Positions 17,930 through 27,624 are shown, numbered from the stretch's first letter. The stretch: DNA of 64,000 bases from Flavobacteriaceae bacterium LYZ1037 (GCA_003144015.1 QFWS01000002.1:434001-498000), one strand, 5' to 3'. The notes: generated by a model not told the origin, from the letters alone. A program made the numbers and translations.

Positions 17930-19714
17930 ATGAATACAGATGTTGAAAATCTATTTAAAGACAAGGTAATTGGTCATCCAGCTGGTCTATTTGTGTTGTT
18001 TTTTACTGAAATGTGGGAGCGTTTTTCATTTTATGGAATGCGTATTTTATTGGTGTTATTTTTAACAGCTCCAATTTTAAGTGATAATCCAGGTTGGGAT
18101 TGGCCAAGAGAACATGCCTTAGCATTAATTGGAACCTACGCATCATTACTATACCTAACACCTATTGTGGGTGGTTGGGTTGCAGATAAAATAACAGGCT
18201 ATCGTGTAGCTGTGGTTATTGGTTGTTTGATTATGACTTTAGGACATGCTTCAATGGCTTTAGAAACCACGATGACTTTTTATATTGGTTTAGCCTTGTT
18301 GGTTGTTGGAACTGGATTTTTTAAACCAAATATTACCTCGATTATTTCAGAAATGTATAAAGGTAAAGAGTCAAAAAAAGATGGCGCTTATACCATTTTT
18401 TATATGGGAGTGAATGCAGGGGCTTTCTTCGGAATGATGCTTTGTGGTTATTTAGCTGAAAATTACGGATGGTCTTGGGGCTTTGGTTTGGCTGGTATTT
18501 TTATGTTTTTGGGAATGTTGCAATTTTGGTTAGCAAAAGATTTATTTGGTAATGTTGGAGGAAAACCTTCGATAAAACATGTCGTAGAAATCCCTCAGAA
18601 TATTAACGAAGATGCCCCTAAAGAACAAGAAGATGCAGCTGTTGATGAAAAACTGAACCCATTTACCATGTTCGATAAAATATTGGTAGTATTATCGTCT
18701 GTAGGTGGATTAATATATTTGTTTAATGATCCTTTAGAAAAAATTGATGGCTCTAGTTTGGTGCCATTTCAAGTAGGTTCTTTAAGTGGTTCTAATTTTG
18801 TGGTTCTTTGTGCTTTAGCTTTGTTTTTAATCTTATTGGTAACAAGAATTTCTAGATATTTACCTATAGTTAGAGATCGGATTATTGCTGTTTCAATCTT
18901 TGGTGTGTTTACTGTGTTTTTCTTTGCATTTTTTGAACAATCCCTTGGTTCTATGACGTTATTTGCAAGAGATTATACAGATAGAACCTTGGTTGGAAAT
19001 TCAGCCTTAATATTTAAGGTCGTAGATGCTTTATTAACTACAGTCCCACTAATGATTATTACCTGGGTACTTTGGTTATTAGCTAAAAAGACTTTTTCAA
19101 GAATTGGGATGTCTAATATTATTTTGGCCATAGCTTTTGCAGGCTTATGGTTTCTAGTCATTTTTAGATTAATAGATAAATTTTCTCAAGAAGGAAATGA
19201 AATAGAAGCTACTTGGTTTGGAATTTTAAATTCGTTTTTTATTATTACTTTGGCTCCATTATTTTCAAGATGGTGGGAAAGTAAATACAATCCAAGTGCA
19301 GCTATGAAATATGGTATTGGTCTAATTTTATTAGGATTAGGCTTTGCGATTCTGTCCTATGGAGCCTCCGACATACCATCTGGTGCTCAAACAGCTTCAG
19401 TTAGTATTATCTTTTTAATATTAGCTTATTTACTTCACACCATGGGAGAATTGTGTATTTCTCCAGTAGGCTTATCTTATTTAAGTAAATTAGTGCCAGC
19501 TAGAATGATTGGTTTTATGTTTGGTGTCTGGTATCTTGCCATTGCAGTTGGTCAAAAAGCAGCTGGAACTATGGGAGGAATGATTGATAAAATTTCCGAA
19601 CAATACTCGCTTGGGACGTTCTTTTTAATATTTACATTAATTCCAATTGGGGTTGGTGTTATTTCAATTGTATTAAATCCCTTACTTAAAAAGTTAATGC
19701 ATAACGTTCGTTAA
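17930..19714 (+). CDS. POT family peptide:H+ symporter (second copy)
   Basis: 594 residues, about 90 longer than its upstream neighbour but built on the same plan: EMWERFSFYGMRILL, FFKPNITSIISEMY, YTIFYMGVNAGAFFGM and GELCISPVGLS. The extra length comes mainly from a charged cytoplasmic loop (about 215-245, NEDAPKEQEDAAVDEKLNP) and extra hydrophobic segments in the middle. It reads as an old tandem duplicate that has diverged, perhaps to different peptide preference. A strong terminator follows the stop, so dipeptidyl peptidase and both transporters could share one transcript. Confidence 0.92.
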   Translation: MNTDVENLFKDKVIGHPAGLFVLFFTEMWERFSFYGMRILLVLFLTAPILSDNPGWDWPREHALALIGTYASLLYLTPIVGGWVADKITGYRVAVVIGCLIMTLGHASMALETTMTFYIGLALLVVGTGFFKPNITSIISEMYKGKESKKDGAYTIFYMGVNAGAFFGMMLCGYLAENYGWSWGFGLAGIFMFLGMLQFWLAKDLFGNVGGKPSIKHVVEIPQNINEDAPKEQEDAAVDEKLNPFTMFDKILVVLSSVGGLIYLFNDPLEKIDGSSLVPFQVGSLSGSNFVVLCALALFLILLVTRISRYLPIVRDRIIAVSIFGVFTVFFFAFFEQSLGSMTLFARDYTDRTLVGNSALIFKVVDALLTTVPLMIITWVLWLLAKKTFSRIGMSNIILAIAFAGLWFLVIFRLIDKFSQEGNEIEATWFGILNSFFIITLAPLFSRWWESKYNPSAAMKYGIGLILLGLGFAILSYGASDIPSGAQTASVSIIFLILAYLLHTMGELCISPVGLSYLSKLVPARMIGFMFGVWYLAIAVGQKAAGTMGGMIDKISEQYSLGTFFLIFTLIPIGVGVISIVLNPLLKKLMHNVR

Positions 19715-19739
19715 TCGAATTTTTCGTTAAAATTAATAG

Positions 19740-19767
19740 AAAACACTCCATATTAGGAGTGTTTTTT
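19740..19767 (+). terminator. Terminator after the peptide transporter pair
   Basis: A 10-bp stem (AAAACACTCC at 19740-19749 with GGAGTGTTTT at 19756-19765) has a 6-base loop and continues into Ts. It sits 25 bases after the second transporter's stop. Confidence 0.85.
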
Positions 19768-19784
19768 ATATTTTAGGAACAGTT

Positions 19785-19818
19785 TTTGAAAACCTACTAA
19801 ACTTAATTACTAAGTTTG
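19785..19818 (+). promoter_or_regulatory. Promoter of the thioredoxin-fold gene
   Basis: A -33-like TTTG (19785-19788) is followed, 22 bases later, by TAAGTTTG (19811-19818), a full match to TAnnTTTG. The ATG at 19834 lies 15 bases beyond. The in-frame TTG at 19816 is part of the -7 box and so cannot be the translation start. Confidence 0.55.
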
Positions 19819-19833
19819 AAATTATATATTACT

Positions 19834-20379
19834 ATGAAAAAAATATTATCCGTTTTAGCCATTTTATTATTTATTGTAAATGTTAATGCACAAGAAATTA
19901 ACTGGGTTAGTTTAGAAGATGCTATGGCTCTTCAGAAAAAAGAACCTAGAAAAATCATGATTGATGCTTATACTAATTGGTGTGGGCCTTGTAAAATGTT
20001 AGACAAAAACACCTTTAGAAATAAAGATGTAGCAGATTATGTAAATAAACATTATTATGCAGTAAAATTTAATGCAGAAGGCAATGAGACTATTAAGTTT
20101 AAAGGAAACACATTTACAAACCCTAGTTACAACCCTGCAAATGCCAATAGACGTAATTCGCCTCATCAATTAGCAGCATATTTTAGTGTAAGATCCTATC
20201 CAACTATTATTTATTTAGATGAAAAAGGTGAGCTTTTATCTCCTGTTATAGGTTATAAAACACCCCAACAAATAGAAGTGTACTTAAAATTGTTTAATGA
20301 AAATGCACATGTTAATATGAAAACACAAGAAGACTTTTCTGCTTATTACAGTGCCTTTAAACCGGAGTTTTCAAATTAA
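19834..20379 (+). CDS. Secreted thioredoxin-fold protein
   Basis: 181 residues from the ATG at 19834, giving a normal signal peptide (MKKILSVLAILLFIVNVNAQ). The active site is IDAYTNWCGPCKMLDKNTF with Cys50 and Cys53, the classic WCGPC thioredoxin motif in a DUF255/DsbD-C-terminal-like setting. The cis-proline strand YPTIIYLDEKGE follows. Expected function: periplasmic disulfide reduction or isomerisation. An upstream TTG at 19816 is rejected because it lies inside the promoter -7 box. The stop codon overlaps the convergent comEC stop by 4 bases (TTAA), with no hairpin between them. Confidence 0.85.
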   Translation: MKKILSVLAILLFIVNVNAQEINWVSLEDAMALQKKEPRKIMIDAYTNWCGPCKMLDKNTFRNKDVADYVNKHYYAVKFNAEGNETIKFKGNTFTNPSYNPANANRRNSPHQLAAYFSVRSYPTIIYLDEKGELLSPVIGYKTPQQIEVYLKLFNENAHVNMKTQEDFSAYYSAFKPEFSN

Positions 20380-22427
20380 TTTGAATTATAATTTATAACA
20401 AAAGCCCCCTTTTTATATGTACTATGAAAAGAGACTTTTAGTTTTTGACAAGTTGCTTCCCATCGATTTGTGTATGATTTGTAATTGCTACCATCTGCAA
20501 TGATTCGTTTGGGTTTTAAGCTATCTATCACCCGAATTAAATTTATTTTTGGTGAATTTCTAAGTAAAATAATATCAGGTTTTAACCTTCTTACTTTATA
20601 AACCCCTAGGCTGTCAATAGTTAAAATGTACTCCTTATTTATTTTATATAAGGATTTCATGGAGTCTTCAATAATAGTTGAAATATTGTTTTCTGTTACA
20701 AAATTTGAAATAACATAATCTGATGTTTTATTAAAATTTGGTATGTTATGATTGAGAAGTAATGATTTGCCCTCTTGAATTCCAATTAGTGATTGCCTGT
20801 TTTTTTGAAATATTACGAACCTGTTTTTCGATTGTTCCTGATACTTGGTAAAAATCTGGATATTTTGAAATAAAATTATGGCTAACAAAACATAGACAAC
20901 ATGCTTAAATGATTTAATTTTATAAAACTGATAAAAGGCTATTATGAACAGATAGCTGACAAAAACTTCAATGAGATTAAATGAAATGTCTTTAAAGTAA
21001 AAAGCTTCTTGTTGGGCAATCCATTTAAAAAAATCATTCATCCAACTAATAATATTACCATATATTGAAGCTATAAAATCAGGTAATATATTAAGTAACG
21101 CCATTCCGATAACTATTAAGCCATATCCTAAAATAATTCCAAGAACAGGAATAACAATTACATTAGATAATAGAAATAGCCCTGGAAACTGATGAAAATA
21201 AAATAAACTAATAGGTAGTATGCCAAATTGTGCAACAACAGAAACAACTAAAGCTTGCCAAAGCTTATCAACAACCCAATATTTGGGCTTAAAAAGGCGA
21301 TAAAAAAATGGATAAAAAGTAACAATACCAATTACTGCAAAGTAGCTTAATTGAAAACCAACATCGAAGACAAAGCTAGGTCGAATAAGAAGTAATATAA
21401 AGGCAGAACACGCTAATGTATTAAGAGTGTTTAATGGGCGCTTATAATTCATGCCAACAGCAACAAAAGTAAACATGGTTGCTGCTCTAGAAACCGATGC
21501 AGATAATCCTGCAATTATTGCAAAACTCCAAAGACAGATAATAATAAGGACGATTTTATAAATATGACCATGTTTTACTAATTCAATGGGTTTAAACAAC
21601 AGGTTTAAAAAAAGTAAAATAATACCAACATGTAAACCCGAAACTGCAAGAATGTGTATCGCTCCAGCTTTCTTGTAATCGTCGTAAATCTCATCACTTA
21701 TTTCCTTTCTCTGGCCTAATAAAAGCGCATTAATAATAGCAAGCTGGTTTGTGGTAAAGGTATAGTTTTTTAGTTTCTGATTTATTTTTGATCTAATGGC
21801 ATCAGCAAAACCAAAAATGGTTTGTTTTGAATGACTGACAATATATAGAGACTGATAATCTGTAAATAGTTTTGAATAAATATTTTTGTTTTCAAGAAAC
21901 GCCTTGTAATTAAATTGATTTGGGTTTAAAGGATTAAGTAACGGATAAAATTTCGCGTTAATAATGAATAGGTCATCAACTTGTAATGGTTTTGAAACAG
22001 AATCGATTTTAATGTTCAATAGTGCCAATCCAGATGTCTTGATGCTATCAATTTTTAAAACTTCAACCACATATTTATCATTATAGATATTTGATTTTAA
22101 GGGGTCCGTAATCCTTAATGTCATGTAAGATGTAGAATCATTATAAAAACTTTTTAGATGTGTATAATGGCTTTTATAATTTCTATGATCGTGAATGTTT
22201 GCAATTAAAATTCCTAAAGAAATCATAGTCAAAAATGCAATACAACCAAACCATATGTTTTTTTTATAAAGAGGTTTTGAAATAATGTATGCGATGGCTA
22301 AAGCACAGAATAAAACAATAGTTATTACACTAGCATGAAATAGAGAAATAGGAAAATAATGAGACAATAAGATGCCTATAACCAAACAGATGGTTAGCTT
22401 AATAATAACAAAATCAAGTAGTTTCAC
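20376..22427 (-). CDS. ComEC/Rec2-type DNA-uptake channel protein
   Basis: 683 residues. Two N-terminal helices and a DUF4131-like OB region (about 30-190) precede the Competence domain (about 230-500). That domain carries the diagnostic AVSGLHVGIILLFLNLLF block and many membrane helices. The C-terminal about 150 residues lie where other ComEC proteins have a metallo-beta-lactamase domain, but the HxHxDH metal motif is not visible, so this part looks degenerate. ComEC conducts single-stranded DNA across the inner membrane during transformation. It is the last gene of the surE-lpxB run. Identity is good; competence of the organism is not shown. Confidence 0.85.
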   Translation of the reverse strand: MKLLDFVIIKLTICLVIGILLSHYFPISLFHASVITIVLFCALAIAYIISKPLYKKNIWFGCIAFLTMISLGILIANIHDHRNYKSHYTHLKSFYNDSTSYMTLRITDPLKSNIYNDKYVVEVLKIDSIKTSGLALLNIKIDSVSKPLQVDDLFIINAKFYPLLNPLNPNQFNYKAFLENKNIYSKLFTDYQSLYIVSHSKQTIFGFADAIRSKINQKLKNYTFTTNQLAIINALLLGQRKEISDEIYDDYKKAGAIHILAVSGLHVGIILLFLNLLFKPIELVKHGHIYKIVLIIICLWSFAIIAGLSASVSRAATMFTFVAVGMNYKRPLNTLNTLACSAFILLLIRPSFVFDVGFQLSYFAVIGIVTFYPFFYRLFKPKYWVVDKLWQALVVSVVAQFGILPISLFYFHQFPGLFLLSNVIVIPVLGIILGYGLIVIGMALLNILPDFIASIYGNIISWMNDFFKWIAQQEAFYFKDISFNLIEVFVSYLFIIAFYQFYKIKSFKHVVYVLLAIILFQNIQIFTKYQEQSKNRFVIFQKNRQSLIGIQEGKSLLLNHNIPNFNKTSDYVISNFVTENNISTIIEDSMKSLYKINKEYILTIDSLGVYKVRRLKPDIILLRNSPKINLIRVIDSLKPKRIIADGSNYKSYTNRWEATCQKLKVSFHSTYKKGAFVINYNSN

Positions 22428-22448
22428 ATAAGTAAGATAGTGAAAATC

Positions 22449-22979
22449 TTACAATATTCTGCGTGCTTGTACAAAAGCAAAGTACCAGTACTTCTCTGAT
22501 AATCTTGAGGTTATAACGCCTTTGCTAGTTGTTGAATGAATAAATTCTACATAACCAGACCTGGCTTCAGTAACCAAACCAACATGGTTAATTGATCGAC
22601 TGTTTTTCTTTGTTGCAAAAAATAATAAATCGCCTTTTTGGACTTCTTTTACATCTACCCAATTCCCAGTTGTTGCTAAATCTCCAGTGGTTCTTGGTAG
22701 CGAGATGTTCTCACTACTATAAGCAGTGGTTATAAGTCCAGAGCAATCTATGCCTTTTTTTGTAGTTCCCCCATACTTATAACGAACACCATTATATTTT
22801 TCGGCAGTAGTAATAATATTCTCTATGGTGGAATTATCTGTAGAGTTTCTATGGTTGTTTGAACTCTTTGTAATCGTTGTCGTTTTTGTGCTTTTTCGAC
22901 TGTTGCTTTTAGTGTTTTTTGTTGATTTACAGGCCGAAATGGTTAATATAAGAATTAATAAGTAGGTAATTTTACGCAT
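22449..22979 (-). CDS. NlpC/P60 (C40) peptidoglycan endopeptidase lipoprotein
   Basis: 176 residues. The signal MRKITYLLILILTISAC gives a lipid-anchored Cys17, followed by a Ser/Thr/Lys/Asn-rich linker to about residue 50. The NlpC/P60 domain carries the catalytic Cys79 in GIDCSGLI, His132 in INHVGLV and a third polar residue, His148, in FIHSTTSKG. Such enzymes cleave D-Glu to meso-diaminopimelate bonds in peptidoglycan stem peptides, consistent with the DAP-type MurE in this window. The stop of lpxB lies one base upstream of its start, so the two are tightly linked. Confidence 0.9.
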   Translation of the reverse strand: MRKITYLLILILTISACKSTKNTKSNSRKSTKTTTITKSSNNHRNSTDNSTIENIITTAEKYNGVRYKYGGTTKKGIDCSGLITTAYSSENISLPRTTGDLATTGNWVDVKEVQKGDLLFFATKKNSRSINHVGLVTEARSGYVEFIHSTTSKGVITSRLSEKYWYFAFVQARRIL

Positions 22980-22980
22980 G

Positions 22981-24096
22981 TTAGTTTTTAATGGAATTGT
23001 AAATTAATTTAGCTGTTTTATCACTGGCTCCTTTACCTCCTAATTTCTTTTCAAGGTCATAATATTCTAAAAAAAGTGTGGCACGGTTATAAGGATCAAG
23101 AATGTTGTCTAGTTCTTTTTTTAAGTTACTTTCAGTGAATTCATTTTGAATGAGTTCAGTTACCACTTTTTTGTTCATTATTAAATTCACTAAAGAAATG
23201 TATTCTAAATTAACCACCCGTTTACCTATCTGATAAGAAATCCAATTGCCTTTATAACAAACTACTTGTGGAACTTTAAATAAAGCAGTTTCTAAAGTGG
23301 CAGTTCCAGAAGTCACTAAAGCAGCTGTTGAAACAGACAATAAATCGTAAGTTTTATTAGATATAAAACGAACATTGGTATTCTTGATAAATTGCTTGTA
23401 AAAACTGTAATCCTGACTTGGCGCGCCAGCAATAACAAATTGGTAATTAGGATAGCTTTTAGTTATAGATAACATTACTGAAAGCATTTTTTTTATTTCT
23501 TGCTTACGACTACCAGGTAAAATGGCAATAATGGGTTTTTCGTTTAATTCGTAATCTGCCCGAAATGTGTATTCGTTTATTTGTGTCCTATTGGCTATAG
23601 CGTCAATCGTTGGATGACCAACAAATTCCACAGGATAGTTATGTTTTTTTTCGTAGAAATCTTTTTCAAATGGAAGAATAACATACATTTTATCGACATC
23701 TCTCTTTATGGATTTAATCCTACTTTCCTTCCATGCCCAAATCTGTGGTGAAATATAATACTGTGTTTTGTATCCATTTTGTTTTGCCCATTTGGCTATT
23801 CGAAGATTAAAACCTGGATAATCAATAAAAATAATTACGTCTGGATTGAATGCTTTAATATCTTTTTTGCAAAAAGATAAGTTGTTGGCTATTGTTCTTA
23901 AATTCATAATAACCTCAGCAAAACCCATAAAAGCTAGGTCTCGATAATGTTTAACTAAAGTATTGCTTACCTCACTCATTAAATCTCCACCCCAAAATCT
24001 AAATGTTGTATTAACATCTTCTTTGAGTAAGGCTTTCATGAGGTTGGAGCCATGTAGGTCTCCAGAGGCTTCTCCAGCAATAATGTAGTATTTCAT
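22981..24096 (-). CDS. lpxB: Lipid-A-disaccharide synthase
   Basis: 371 residues, the normal length for this GT19 glycosyltransferase. It joins UDP-2,3-diacylglucosamine to lipid X to form the lipid A disaccharide at the inner face of the inner membrane. Visible hallmarks: MKYYIIAGEASGDLHGSNLM at the N-terminus, the FIDYPGFNLRIAKWAKQ stretch, YYISPQIWAWKESR, the ILPGSRKQEIKKML nucleotide-binding segment, and TSGTATLETALFKVP. It lies between a small membrane protein and the NlpC/P60 gene in one minus-strand run. It shares the LPS theme with lptC elsewhere in the window. Confidence 0.97.
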   Translation of the reverse strand: MKYYIIAGEASGDLHGSNLMKALLKEDVNTTFRFWGGDLMSEVSNTLVKHYRDLAFMGFAEVIMNLRTIANNLSFCKKDIKAFNPDVIIFIDYPGFNLRIAKWAKQNGYKTQYYISPQIWAWKESRIKSIKRDVDKMYVILPFEKDFYEKKHNYPVEFVGHPTIDAIANRTQINEYTFRADYELNEKPIIAILPGSRKQEIKKMLSVMLSITKSYPNYQFVIAGAPSQDYSFYKQFIKNTNVRFISNKTYDLLSVSTAALVTSGTATLETALFKVPQVVCYKGNWISYQIGKRVVNLEYISLVNLIMNKKVVTELIQNEFTESNLKKELDNILDPYNRATLFLEYYDLEKKLGGKGASDKTAKLIYNSIKN

Positions 24097-24108
24097 ATAG
24101 CCGTTTTT

Positions 24109-24390
24109 CTAGATAAATTTAAACACAAAAGTTGAAATAGCAATAATTACTGTAGCTAAAAGTACACCTCTTGCTCGATAATCTTGTTTCTTTTTTATAA
24201 AAATAAAAAAGACTGCAAGATTTAATATGGCACCTAGACTAATTAGTTTTCCTAGAATGCCTTCTGAAGAGGCAGACCTTAAAACGGTAAAAAAATCGTT
24301 ACCATTTCCAAAAGCTAAAGCCGCGAAATAAAGCCCTATAGTATTTGCAACAAGTCCAATTATAAATCCTATTAGTATTTCTTTTTTCAT
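24109..24390 (-). CDS. Small membrane protein in the surE-lpxB run
   Basis: A 93-residue protein with three predicted membrane helices: about 5-25 (IGFIIGLVANTIGLYFAALAF), 48-64 (ILGKLISLGAILNLAVFF) and 74-92 (GVLLATVIIAISTFVF). The charged KKKQDYR turn sits between the last two. I do not recognise a named family. It is a believable gene: it starts 6 bases after surE ends and stops 12 bases before lpxB begins. Its position suggests some link to lipid A synthesis or membrane stress, but nothing in the sequence proves this. Confidence 0.75.
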   Translation of the reverse strand: MKKEILIGFIIGLVANTIGLYFAALAFGNGNDFFTVLRSASSEGILGKLISLGAILNLAVFFIFIKKKQDYRARGVLLATVIIAISTFVFKFI

Positions 24391-24396
24391 TTAAGC

Positions 24397-25185
24397 TTAA
24401 TTTATTTCAGTATCATTAAAATTCCAAGTGTTTAAGTTTGATATTGCATGATGTGCCGTTAGATCGAATTGTACTGGAACCACAGAAATATAACCATGTT
24501 CTAAAGCCCATTCATCAGTGTCCTCTCCATTGTCTAAATTTACAAACTTACCAGTAAGCCAATAATAATCTTTTCCTTGTGGTGATTGGCGTTTATCAAA
24601 TTCTTCTACCCAATTGGCTTTTGCTTGTCGGCATATTTTAACACCTTTAATAGCTTCTTTAGGTAACTTAGGAAAATTGACGTTTAATACAACATTATCA
24701 GGAATACCATTTTCTAATGCATTTATTGCAATACTTTTTACATATTTTTTTGTGGCCTCAAAATTAGCATTGTAATTATAATCTAATAGAGAAAACCCAA
24801 TAGCAGGAATACCTTCAATACCAGCTTCTAAAGCAGCACTCATGGTTCCAGAATAAATTACGTTTATAGAAGAATTAGATCCATGATTAATTCCCGAAAC
24901 ACACAAATCAGGTTTTCTGTCTAGAATCTCCCTAACAGCAAGTTTAACACAATCTGCTGGTGTTCCAGAACAACTATATTCTAATTGCTCGCCTTTATCA
25001 ATAAAAACACGTTCTAAATGTAACATCGAATTAATGGTAATAGCATGTCCCATACCACTTTGAGGGCTGTCAGGCGCAACTACAACAACATCTCCAATCT
25101 CAAGCATGACTTCAATTAAGGCTCTAATACCAGGCGCTGTAATACCATCATCGTTTGTTACTAAAATAAGTGGTTTCTTAACCAT
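24397..25185 (-). CDS. surE: 5'/3'-nucleotidase SurE
   Basis: 262 residues from the ATG at 25185. An in-frame ATG 51 bases further upstream would add a hydrophobic extension not found in the family, whose proteins start just before the ILVTNDDG motif. Metal-binding Asp12-Asp13 in VTNDDG, Ser in PDSPQSGMGHAIT, and Asn in SGINHGSN are all present. SurE is a metal-dependent phosphatase that dephosphorylates nucleoside 5'- and 3'-monophosphates and is linked to stationary-phase survival. It heads the minus-strand run surE-orf93-lpxB-nlpC-comEC. A weak -7 box (TATTTTAG, 25209-25216) lies upstream. Confidence 0.93.
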   Translation of the reverse strand: MVKKPLILVTNDDGITAPGIRALIEVMLEIGDVVVVAPDSPQSGMGHAITINSMLHLERVFIDKGEQLEYSCSGTPADCVKLAVREILDRKPDLCVSGINHGSNSSINVIYSGTMSAALEAGIEGIPAIGFSLLDYNYNANFEATKKYVKSIAINALENGIPDNVVLNVNFPKLPKEAIKGVKICRQAKANWVEEFDKRQSPQGKDYYWLTGKFVNLDNGEDTDEWALEHGYISVVPVQFDLTAHHAISNLNTWNFNDTEIN

Positions 25186-25401
25186 AAATAAAAATTGAAT
25201 TAACATTGCTAAAATACATAATTTCCTACGTAACACATTATTTTATCTGGTTTAACAAAAAATTAGTACCAATTGATATTATTGGCATAGTTTTTTCTTT
25301 AATTTAGTAAAATAATAGACATACTTTTTGAATTGTAGTTACGTTTTATGTATTATTATAGCCCAAATCAAATTACTTCTACAATACATTGATAAATAAA
25401 T

Positions 25402-27624
25402 ATGATAAGATTTATGAAAAGGAATTATAAAATTTTAATGTTAGTGCTTCTGTTAGCGTTTGCATCTTGCAGTTTTACTACTAAAACTTTTGAAGATCCC
25501 GATAAAGATAAATTACTAATTCAGGTAATTACTTACGTGCTTCAGCGAGGACATTTCGACCCAAAAGATTTAAATGATGATTTTTCTGCTGAAGTTTATG
25601 CAGAATATTTAGATCAATTAGATCCATTAAAAAGATATTTTTATAAATCGGATATAGATGAATTTGAAAAATTCAAATTTCAACTGGACGATCAATTAAA
25701 AGCATATGATATTTCATTCTTTAATTTAACTCATGAAAGACTAGTACAAAGAATTGAAGAGTCTAAAGCTATTTATAAGGAAGTGTTAGAAATACCATTC
25801 GATTATTCTTTGGATGAAGAATTTAATTCCGACTACGAAAGCATTGGGTATGTTAAAAGTAAAAAACAAATGAAAGATCGTTGGAGACAACAACTTAAAT
25901 TCTCGAATTTAGTGAATTATGATGCTTTAATGGTTGAGCAAGAAAAAGCAAAAGCCGATAACAACTTATATGAAACAGTAGATAATGAAAATTTGGATGA
26001 TGATACTTTAAATAATGAAGAAACCAAAAAACAAAAAGCAAAAGTAGAAAAGAAAACACCTGTTCAAATTGAAGAAGAAGCACGTGCAGAAACGCTAAAA
26101 TCTATCAATTTATACTATAACGACTATATTGACGATTTAGTGAGAAAAGACTGGTTTTCAATGTATGTAAATGCCGTTGTTGGAGAATTTGATCCACACA
26201 CAAGTTATTTTGCACCTGAAGACAAAGAAAACTTCAATCAACAAATATCTGGAAAACTAGAAGGTATTGGAGCTCGTTTGTCAAAACGAATGGATAATAC
26301 GAAGATTGTTGAGCTAATTTCTGGTGGTCCAGCCTGGAGAGGAAATGAGTTAGAGGTTGGAGATATTATCATGAAAGTGCGTCAGGAAAAAGAAGACGAA
26401 CCTGTAAATATAGTTGGAATGCGTCTAGACGATGCTATAAAACTTATTAAAGGCCCAAAAGGAACAGTAGTTGTGCTTACCGTTAAGAAAGTAGATGGTA
26501 CAATAAAAGATATTAGCATAACTAGAGACGTAGTTGAAATAGAAGAAACATATGCTAAAACATCTATGGTTGTTAAAGACGATAGGCGTTTTGGAGTTAT
26601 AAATCTCCCTAAATTTTATGTTGATTTTGAAGATTATAAAAGTAGAAATGCAGCATCAGATATTAAAAAAGAGATAGAACGTTTAAAAGCAGAAGGTATG
26701 GAAGGCCTTGTTCTAGATCTTAGAAATAATGGTGGAGGTTCACTTCCAGTTGTAGTAGATATTGCTGGAATGTTTATAAAAGAAGGTCCTGTGGTGCAAG
26801 TTAGAGCTACAGGCGAACCAAAAGAAGTGTTAGAAGATAAAGATAAGTCCATTGTTTGGGATGGTCCATTAGTAATTATGGTCAATGAATTGTCAGCTTC
26901 AGCATCCGAAATTTTAGCAGCTGCAATGCAAGATTATAAACGAGCTATTGTAATTGGTAGTAAGCAAACCTATGGAAAAGGTACTGTTCAAACCTTTTTA
27001 GATTTGAATAATATGGTTCGAAATAATAAAGATGGTGATTTAGGAGCTTTAAAATTAACCACTCAAAAATTTTATAGAATTAATGGTGGTTCAACACAGT
27101 TGGAAGGTGTCAAGAGTGATGTCGTTGTTTTAGATAGATACAGTTTTATCGATATTGGCGAAAAAGATCAAAGAAATCCACTGCCATGGGATAAAATTAG
27201 TGCTGTGGATTTTAAATTCTGGGATGGGTATTTCGATTATAACGAAACAATTGCAAACAGTACAAAAAGAATGAATGATAACGAACAATTGAAGCTAATT
27301 GGGGAAAATGCTAAATGGATAAAAGCAAGAATGGACGAAAATATACATTCTTTAAATTACCAAAAATATAAAGCACAATTAGACCTTAATGAAGAAGAGT
27401 CTAAACGATTTGATAAAATTTCTGATTACCAAACCAATTTAACTTTTGTGTCTTTACCTTACGAAGAAGAGATTTTTAAAACAGATACAATCTTAAAAGA
27501 AAAAAGAGATAGATGGCATAAGAGTTTAAGTCAAGATGTATATGTTGAAGAAGCCATAAATGTTCTTGAAGATTTAAAAATGTCTTATTCAATTAAAAAA
27601 GTAGCCTCTACAGTTAAAGATTAA
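25402..27624 (+). CDS. Tail-specific (carboxy-terminal processing) protease Prc
   Basis: 740 residues. It begins with a lipoprotein-like signal (ILMLVLLLAFASC, Cys23). The translation may begin at 25402 or at a second ATG at 25414. Next comes the N-terminal TSP domain (to about 240), a PDZ domain (about 250-345, ISGKLEGIGARL...GGPAWRG), the S41 protease domain, and a C-terminal DUF3340-like region. The Ser/Lys dyad is visible as Ser500 in ELSASASEILAAAMQDY and Lys526 in QTYGKGT. Prc degrades or trims periplasmic proteins from the C-terminus. A charged Lys/Glu insert (about 195-230) separates parts of the N-terminal domain. Confidence 0.93.
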   Translation: MIRFMKRNYKILMLVLLLAFASCSFTTKTFEDPDKDKLLIQVITYVLQRGHFDPKDLNDDFSAEVYAEYLDQLDPLKRYFYKSDIDEFEKFKFQLDDQLKAYDISFFNLTHERLVQRIEESKAIYKEVLEIPFDYSLDEEFNSDYESIGYVKSKKQMKDRWRQQLKFSNLVNYDALMVEQEKAKADNNLYETVDNENLDDDTLNNEETKKQKAKVEKKTPVQIEEEARAETLKSINLYYNDYIDDLVRKDWFSMYVNAVVGEFDPHTSYFAPEDKENFNQQISGKLEGIGARLSKRMDNTKIVELISGGPAWRGNELEVGDIIMKVRQEKEDEPVNIVGMRLDDAIKLIKGPKGTVVVLTVKKVDGTIKDISITRDVVEIEETYAKTSMVVKDDRRFGVINLPKFYVDFEDYKSRNAASDIKKEIERLKAEGMEGLVLDLRNNGGGSLPVVVDIAGMFIKEGPVVQVRATGEPKEVLEDKDKSIVWDGPLVIMVNELSASASEILAAAMQDYKRAIVIGSKQTYGKGTVQTFLDLNNMVRNNKDGDLGALKLTTQKFYRINGGSTQLEGVKSDVVVLDRYSFIDIGEKDQRNPLPWDKISAVDFKFWDGYFDYNETIANSTKRMNDNEQLKLIGENAKWIKARMDENIHSLNYQKYKAQLDLNEEESKRFDKISDYQTNLTFVSLPYEEEIFKTDTILKEKRDRWHKSLSQDVYVEEAINVLEDLKMSYSIKKVASTVKD

